Source: Rostrohypoxylon terebratum (Eukaryota; Ascomycota; Sordariomycetes; Xylariales; Hypoxylaceae). Taken from it: a stretch of DNA of 64,000 nt. The translations under genes were made by a program, and so were the position numbers. The DNA is taken from NCBI GenBank assembly GCA_022497145.1, contig MU385867.1, positions 310,001 to 374,000 of the forward strand, read 5' to 3'. This document shows, in pieces, positions 57,621 through 64,000 of the stretch. Within the stretch, counting starts at the first letter, position 1. Each line of letters opens with the position of its first letter. The notes below the pieces were generated by a model. That model was not told the origin of the DNA. It worked only from the letters and a program-made list of their open reading frames with translations, and made no database searches.

Positions 57621-58514
57621 TTGTAAGATTTTCGATCCTGACCTATTCTGAGCCATCCAGAGCCATGCAAGTCTCGCGTAGGCGTTGCTGTTTTGATGCA
57701 GAAAGATTGAAACACAAGAAAAGACAAGAAAAGCCAAAAATGGCTGCATGTATTCGGATATCCGTAGACGGGTGGGAGCTCTCAACATCTTGGCACCCGA
57801 CCTCTTGGATTTGCTAAGCTTCGAGCTACCCTAATTATAAAATCCGTCTTTGGCGTCTTGCGTCGCCGGACAAGGCAGAGAGAGTCAGGTAACACGATCT
57901 AGCCCAGCTTGGCTGGTTATGCGCGATACTACATACCTACAATGTACATACCTACCCTACAGAAGGACATTGTACATCGCGATGCAACCCTGGATATAGA
58001 TAGATGGCGGTGCAGGGTCCGAAAAAGAATAAGAGGGGGGAATAGAGAAAATCTCATGACTCGCAGGCTCGCATTCATCACCACTCCCCATCCCCATTCC
58101 CCATCCCGCTCATCCCGCATCTGGTCCAACGTTTGAGATCGAGTGGCTTGTGTGCATGTGCGACAGTTCGGCTGCATCTGTCGGTATTCCAAAAGTTCTC
58201 TTTCAGCTACGGGCATATTATAAGAACGCCATATATACCTACTACGTACTTACCCACATAAACGATACAATAAGACTTGGAATAAGACTTAGGTTAGCAC
58301 ATGAGGGCACGCGCTGGTGTACGATAGATAGGTCTAGGGAGCACACGCTGTCGTCTTGTTATACGTTGCAGAGGCGCGGGAATAGACACATTTGCTAGTG
58401 ACAGCTAAAGACTAATTATCTAACCACTATTCGAGATCTTATTCAGTTGTCAGCTAGATGCATCCATGATATCTCCTTTCCCAACGTGCCAACTGTTGGC
58501 CTTGACCCCTTACT

Positions 58515-58530
58515 ACCTAGGTCCTAGGTA
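58515..58530. repeat. ACCTAGGTCCTAGGTA palindromic motif
   Basis: Further exact copy of the dispersed motif. Confidence 0.9.
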
Positions 58531-59317
58531 TCTTGTCTTTCATCGCTGCACCAACCGTCTAGTAAAGAATCCTCCAAAGGGAGGGTTGGTGTTTTACTGT
58601 GTCAGAGGCTGATAAGAGAGTTAAAAAAAAGTTTTACCTGACATGATCTACCGTTCTCGTCAGTTTTCGTCATCAATCTACGCGTGTAAGCTGAATGCTC
58701 ATGTAACGGTAGAGGAGGATCTACCGCGATATGTAATTCGCAGCCATGTAACGAGGGAGTTAGACAACTTGGCCTCATCTCGATAGTGTGTGGTATTTGC
58801 GGACCAATCGCAGCAAACATCGCGTCGCTTACTCACCGGATTGGTGGTGGCCAATATTAGAATGGCAGAATGGTGGCCAACCCGCGAAAAAAAAAAGAGA
58901 TTGCAGGCTAGGTGCGGCAACACGATGCTATTCCAAGCCTGTGGATGCGATATATATGTAGCTATATACCTATGTAGTATACTACTGCGCAGCCGGTTCT
59001 CCTTTCTGTCTTGCCTACATCCAAATGTTTCACTATGGCGTATATGGTGTATGGTCTAACGTGGTCTAATGGTCGGAAAACTCAGCCGCTGGAGGAGAGA
59101 ACGAAGATATGTAGCGCAAAAAGAGACCAGCCAGCGACCAGCACACAGGGATTTGCGAATGGCAAACGTTAGCGTTCTGTGTTAGTGCTAGTACATATTA
59201 TTACATACGATACCTTGAGGCTAGTACTAGCAGGCAGGCAGGTCGTAGACGCCGCCGCCTTTTTCTGGGAAGCACGGATATCCTATCAAGGCAGACTCCA
59301 CTCGATATTGGTTGACA

Positions 59318-59344
59318 TACTATGTATACTATGTATACTATGTA
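59318..59344. repeat. 9-nt tandem repeat, three copies
   Basis: TACTATGTA three times, back to back. Confidence 0.85.
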
Positions 59345-60567
59345 TTCGTATGCCGTCACAATCTGGTGAGTTGGGAGGAGGATGGCCGCGTATTGCAGGC
59401 TTGTGATATCGATGTACATATAGTAATATTACCTATGGTCCTATGTGAAGGATCTGTAAAGGGGAAAAGCCTTGTCACCGCAATTCGAGACTTCTTGGAA
59501 TATTCAGCCACTCCCAAAAGGTCAAGGCATATCCGTCTTAGGTAATAACGGTCCAATGATAGATCTAGTACAGCATATACGACCCTGGAATAGTACTGAA
59601 TAGTACTGCGTACCTATTGTTCGGCATGTCATGTCATCGAGTCGTCGATGAGGAAGATCCTTCCGGATCCTGCCGGTTGGTTTACCAGAATTTCAATGGC
59701 ATTGCATATGAAACTTGTTAAACTTGTTTTAGAGGATAATAAGGGCAATAAGCGCGGCTATGGTTTCGCTCTAGATATACCTGATATATAGATCAGCAAG
59801 TTCTAGTAAGTCTTAGAAAGGCAGAAGACGAATTCTGCCCGCTCCGGCGAATATTCGTGGACGAGGCCCTTATTAGAAATCTCCACCCTTCTCATGCCTT
59901 AGCCGTTAATACACTACATATTACATCCTTACCTGTAAAGTACCTTTATACCTTGGATTTTGTTACTTGCTACAACCTACTTACTACCATGTCTTGTGGT
60001 CTGGCTGCTTGACCTCGACCATCGACCGCCTCCTTGTCGTCAGTGGTATTGTGGTATTTGAAATCAGAAATCAGGGACACACGCGCGTTCTTGTTCCATC
60101 GCCTCGCAAATCGAGCCAATTCATCATACTTCTGTAATTACCCTGGAACCCTGGAGGAAGTTCCCCAATTGACACCCCAAGGGTTCGCCAAAGATCACCA
60201 CAAATCTCCAAAAGTCGGCGCCGACAAGCCCATTACAACCACTGCAACGCCTACAACGCCTACAACGCGGCTAGTTTCAGAATTGCGACATAGATCTCGC
60301 TCTACTTAGCCGGCTAGCTGGACCTAGCTTCGATCGCCTTCCTTATCAGGTATGCCGCCGGTTCGAGCACGGCATCAAATCACACATACCCAACCAAACC
60401 AAACCAAACCAAAAGAAAAACACTTTCATTTTTTTTTGTACAGCACGGATACATTTACTATAGTTCCAATCCCAGTCGCCATCCACACAATCCATAACCC
60501 ATCCATCTTTCTAGAAGGAAAACTACCAGGTTACATACGTACATACATACATACCTAATACCTACTT

Positions 60568-60582
60568 ACCTAGGTCCTAGGT
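60568..60582. repeat. ACCTAGGTCCTAGGT palindromic motif
   Basis: Exact copy, preceded by CATACATACATAC repeats (about 60539-60555). Confidence 0.9.
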
Positions 60583-60798
60583 ACATACTTACAGAACTTA
60601 CTTACAGTCGGAGAAAAGAGGCCTCGAGATCGAGCTACTTACCTGACCATCGCCGGTTTCTCCAAGACGGCACACCGAATCACATCAGGAACTCCTGATA
60701 GTCGGCTGATTTCGGTATCGGTATGCTGAAGAGCTGAATTTAAGCGACTCCTCTTTAGTTCTGTCAATAATTACTTTCATTCACATGTAGGTACTGTG

Positions 60799-60847
60799 CA
60801 ACATACAACATACAACATACAACATACAACATACAACTTACAACTTA
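60799..60847. repeat. 7-nt tandem repeat, seven copies
   Basis: CAACATA five times followed by CAACTTA twice, in a leader-like CA-rich stretch. Confidence 0.85.
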
Positions 60848-61200
60848 CATACCCCATACGGCATACGGCGTACGGCCATACGTTACCTATCCCATATTCC
60901 CATATTCTGTCGACTCCATATTATTATCTATATCCCACATTCTACTCCCCAAGTCCGTTTTCTCCATACTCCATACTCCGTACCGGCTAGGTAGTTACAT
61001 ACCTACTTACATACCTATATGGTACGTGCATACATCATATTCCATACCTATTCCAAACTGCCATCTTTGTTCTAAACCCTTTCCATCCGACACAGCACAG
61101 TACCCTTCGCTGCAGATGGTACGTGTACGTACATACGGAAACACATATGCCCATGTGTACACGTACAGTGCATCCATAGAAAGAGACGAAAAGGGGTCCA

Positions 61201-61240
61201 AAAAGACCCCAAAGACCCTAAAAGACCCCCAAAAGACCCT
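61201..61240. repeat. AAAGACCC-type tandem repeat, four degenerate copies
   Basis: AAAAGACCCC, AAAGACCCT, AAAAGACCCCC and AAAAGACCCT follow each other, with period near 10. Confidence 0.7.
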
Positions 61241-61386
61241 AATAAGATACAAAGATTGTAATGATTACAAAAGAGAAAAAGAAAAGAAGAGACAACAAGA
61301 CCATTCTAAGCATTGAACACGAACTCCCGGTTGTACCTTGAGGTTCTAACGTTGCCACGTACAGTACAGTACCGTAGATCTGGTGG

Positions 61387-61442
61387 TTGGATCATTGAAC
61401 CATTGAACCGTTGGACCATTGGACCATTGGATCGTTGGACCC
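61387..61442. repeat. 8-nt tandem repeat, seven degenerate copies
   Basis: TTGGATCA, TTGAACCA, TTGAACCG, TTGGACCA twice, TTGGATCG and TTGGACCC, all beginning with TTG at an exact 8-nt period. Confidence 0.8.
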
Positions 61443-62945
61443 TGAAGACGAGGGAGAGAGATAGTGAATTACCTCACCTATCGAATTCGTACACGAGTTG
61501 ACGAGTTGACGAGGAGAAGGACGACGACCCCGCTATTGAGAGGACCCTCTTCCCATTCTTCCCATTACATAGTACACCCATTACAGTGTACACCCATTAC
61601 TATGTAAATGATACTAGGTAAGTTAAGCTAAAGCTGGCCAAGTCAAACTAAAACACCTAACCGGTAACTTTAAAGTACCTTTCACTGCCATTCGACCATT
61701 CCCCAGCCCTTTCCTGCCTTCCCTCTCTGCAAACTCGGTGTCCCCGGTACCCCTTCCGTACAAAAACTGTACGAGAAAGATACAGGTTTGCGCTGTACCC
61801 GCTATAGCGGCGGGGCCTAGCCAAAAACAGTGGCCAGCAGCCGCTAGGGGTTCCCGGGCCTTTTCTTTACTACTACTAGGTACCTAGTATTGATTGTACA
61901 ATACAATACAGTCTACTACGCCCAGTGCCAGTGTACTTTGCTATGGATGCGTGTAGTACCTATGACTATGTATGTACCTGTACTACATCCATATCGGCTT
62001 GTCCCTGCCTGTCCCGATTGATAGGGTATTGTCATTTTAGCTCCCATCTTGGGGGGGGGGGATTGCAGACCCTACAGTTATCCATATCCTAATCCATATC
62101 CATCTAAAGTCTCTAACCTTTTCCCGTTGTTTTCTTCTATCAACTTCTAACCTTTAGTTCTAACTTCTAACAAACTGGGATTAAAAGTACAGGGACTGTA
62201 CAGACACTAATAGGACCTGGATGAACCAATAACGTATCGGGAATACCTGGTACCCTAAAACACACCCCGCCGTTAAGGCCCCATCGGTCCCCATCAGGCT
62301 CAAATCAGAGAAGCCCGCCTTTTTTTTTTTTCAGCCAGCGCTCATCGCCCAGCGCCTGTGGACTGTGGATTTAGTACTGCGTACTGCGTAGTGTACACTA
62401 CTGCGTACACTACTGCAGCAAGCTTGCACCACTGCCACCGGCCATTACCTGAACCTGAACTGCCAGGACTCAGGACAAGAGCGAGACATCGACCGCAACG
62501 TCTCAGTGTACATACTCTATTCCAATTCTAACCATTCTAACCATTCTATCTTCCCTTCACCATCCATCCATCATCATCCACCATCCACCATCCACCATCC
62601 ACCCGCAGACATCCATCATTTTACACTGACGCCAGAAAAATACTTTTCCCCTCACGCAAATCAATTTTCTCCTCCGACTACCTTTTTTTTATTTCTCTTC
62701 CCTCTAAACCCCCACGCTTTACGGCCAAACGTCAAAATCTCCAACCAAAAAGAGGTTGCTCTGGTAAATTTTTTTTTAAATTTCCATTTTCACGCAATTA
62801 CATCAAATCAAGTATTCGGTTACCGCCACACGCCAATCCCGCCCTACGAACTACTGGCGGCTCACGACATAACTCTAGGAACCGTTGGATAGGAACCTGG
62901 CATTAGGTGAGAGAGATCAAAGTTTATATCTTTTGATCCATCATC

Positions 62946-63011
62946 ATGTCAGGTTCGGAGGGAGGTTTTGACCTGCTTCGGCGGGCAACTCAAGCAATGA
63001 TGTCAAAGTAA
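62946..63011 (+). CDS. Candidate first exon or 21-residue upstream ORF
   Basis: ATG at 62946 begins SGSEGGFDLLRRATQAMMSK, then TAA at 63009. The sequence around the stop, AAA followed by GTAAGT, is also a strong splice donor, so this may be the first exon (ending 63007) of a gene continuing beyond the window. It lies just after a long CT/CA-rich leader-like stretch. No second exon is identifiable with confidence. A short upstream open frame in a leader is equally possible. Confidence 0.3.
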   Translation: MSGSEGGFDLLRRATQAMMSK

Positions 63012-64000
63012 GTAAAAAATTGAAAATTGAAAATTCGACGTCCATCTCCATTCCCAGTTCGCAAATCGCAAATCGCAATTCGCAAGTTTCGGAAGACAAG
63101 ACCAGACCAGGACACCCCAATTCTATCCATCCATCCATTTACATCCCGTACATCCCGTACATCCCATACCCTCCTTCTCCATCATAATAACCTGGGTATC
63201 ATCTAATCCCTCCATCCTATCATCGTCATCGATCAAGACACCGTCACTCTTCACTTAAAATAAGTTTATTATCCTTTACCTATTTCCATTACTCCCAATT
63301 CCCGCCCTTTGCACATATACCGCATCCCAAATATCATATACCATATACCGGAATACCAAAATACCAAATACCTCGCCAATTCGCATTCGTCATCCGCATC
63401 GTCGCAAGCCGCGACCCTTTTTCGAAATTCGAGAAACATGTCATACAAGGTTCCAAGGTTGTCTTTCCCGTTTAGCCAGTATTCGCCTTCGGATTACGGA
63501 TCACTGCCCAAGGATATGGATATTCCAAAATCTTCCAAAGTCGGAATCTAGGACCCCCAAAGGAGGACCCCTGGTATCTTAGCTATCAAAAACTCGACCG
63601 CAATGACGCCGGACCTTGGATGAGACCTTCGTCCGTCGGCTCTACTTTGCCCTATCTGGCTTTACTTTGCTCTGATCTACTACGTACTTTCCGTACTGTC
63701 TGATTTCTGATTTCCGCTTTCCGCTTTCCGGTCGTGTTTCCATCTGGTCTCCAGAAGTATACGTGGGTACACGAAGTTTTGAGAGATTACGCTATATTCG
63801 ACATCCGAACTAGTAGGATCATCACGAGCGACGATCCGATGAGAGAGGCTCATTCGTTATACGGTCCAAGTCCGACTGGTCATCGGCACTCCCTTCACGC
63901 AAGAGAAATTAAACAGAAGCAAAGCAAAAAAAGTTGGTTACGAGATGTAATGTATAATGCGTGCATCCATACATCCATTATCCATACATCGAACAACCTA
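63012..64000. other. Leader-like region at window end
   Basis: C/T-rich and CA-rich stretches with repeated CATCCCGTACATCC at about 63143-63170, resembling a fungal 5' leader or long intron. A 37-codon frame from ATG 63438 to 63551 (MSYKVPRLSFPF onwards) is the only ATG frame of note and may be a leader uORF. Nothing else is supported. Confidence 0.4.

Larger units (their letters stand above)
56178..62945. other. Gene-poor region of nearly 7 kb, rich in short repeats
   Basis: No convincing coding region is seen. Copies of the ACCTAGGTCCTAGGT motif lie at 56380, 57587-57620, 58515 and 60568. Tandem repeats lie at 59318, 60799, 61201 and 61387, with short C/A- and T/C-rich leader-like stretches from about 60300 on. 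A CAAACC-type stretch near 60390-60412 and homopolymers (62051 G-run) add to the low-complexity character. The 3' half may be the 5' leader or regulatory region of a plus-strand gene beyond the window. Confidence 0.6.

Noticed and set aside
1..64000. CRISPR array, biosynthetic gene cluster, complete transposon or rRNA genes
   Set aside because: No regularly spaced repeats, no synthase genes beside the P450, no transposase or reverse-transcriptase motifs, and no rRNA-like sequence were seen. The genome type (fungal nuclear) also makes CRISPR unexpected.

Overview
This is nuclear DNA from a filamentous ascomycete (Pezizomycotina, most likely Sordariomycetes; the species cannot be fixed from sequence alone). 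The evidence is dispersed monocistronic genes on both strands, short introns (about 50-100 nt) with GTAAGT-like donors, CTAAC/CTGAC branch sites and YAG or AAG acceptors, a typical fungal gene set (Zn2Cys6 regulator, cytochrome P450, CYSTM protein, GFA-domain protein, multicopper oxidase), and long AT-richer intergenic stretches.

Layout. 0-14 kb: the 5' end of an unrecognised gene, a mitochondrial rhomboid protease, a secreted/vacuolar M20 carboxypeptidase (4 exons), a Tma17-like proteasome chaperone, a six-exon P450 and an unrecognised Ser-rich protein. 17-26 kb: a lysine-rich single-pass membrane protein, a nucleoside hydrolase (4 exons) facing LSM8 (3 exons), and a small secreted protein. 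26-38 kb: a Zn2Cys6 regulator (5 exons), a membrane-anchored multicopper oxidase and a CGFS glutaredoxin. 39-56 kb: a C2H2 protein (probable INO80-type subunit), the actin regulator ABP1, a CYSTM protein, the iron-sulfur factor NAR1, a SUZ-domain protein, a short orphan gene, a possible decayed coding stretch and a GFA-domain protein. 56-64 kb: nearly 7 kb without a convincing gene, rich in short tandem repeats, then leader-like sequence that may belong to a gene starting near or beyond the window edge.

Most genes are housekeeping genes and do not form an operon or biosynthetic cluster. A loose iron theme (CGFS glutaredoxin, NAR1, a possibly ferroxidase-like copper oxidase) exists but may be chance. 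Many split genes were rebuilt by joining exons so that splice sites, phase and conserved motifs agree; their exon coordinates are given. The most distinctive non-coding signal is a dispersed palindromic motif built on ACCTAGGT, with a wider class of 7-13 nt tandem repeats in intergenic DNA. I found no mobile element with coding capacity, no CRISPR array, no rRNA gene and no strong evidence for a wholly new system.
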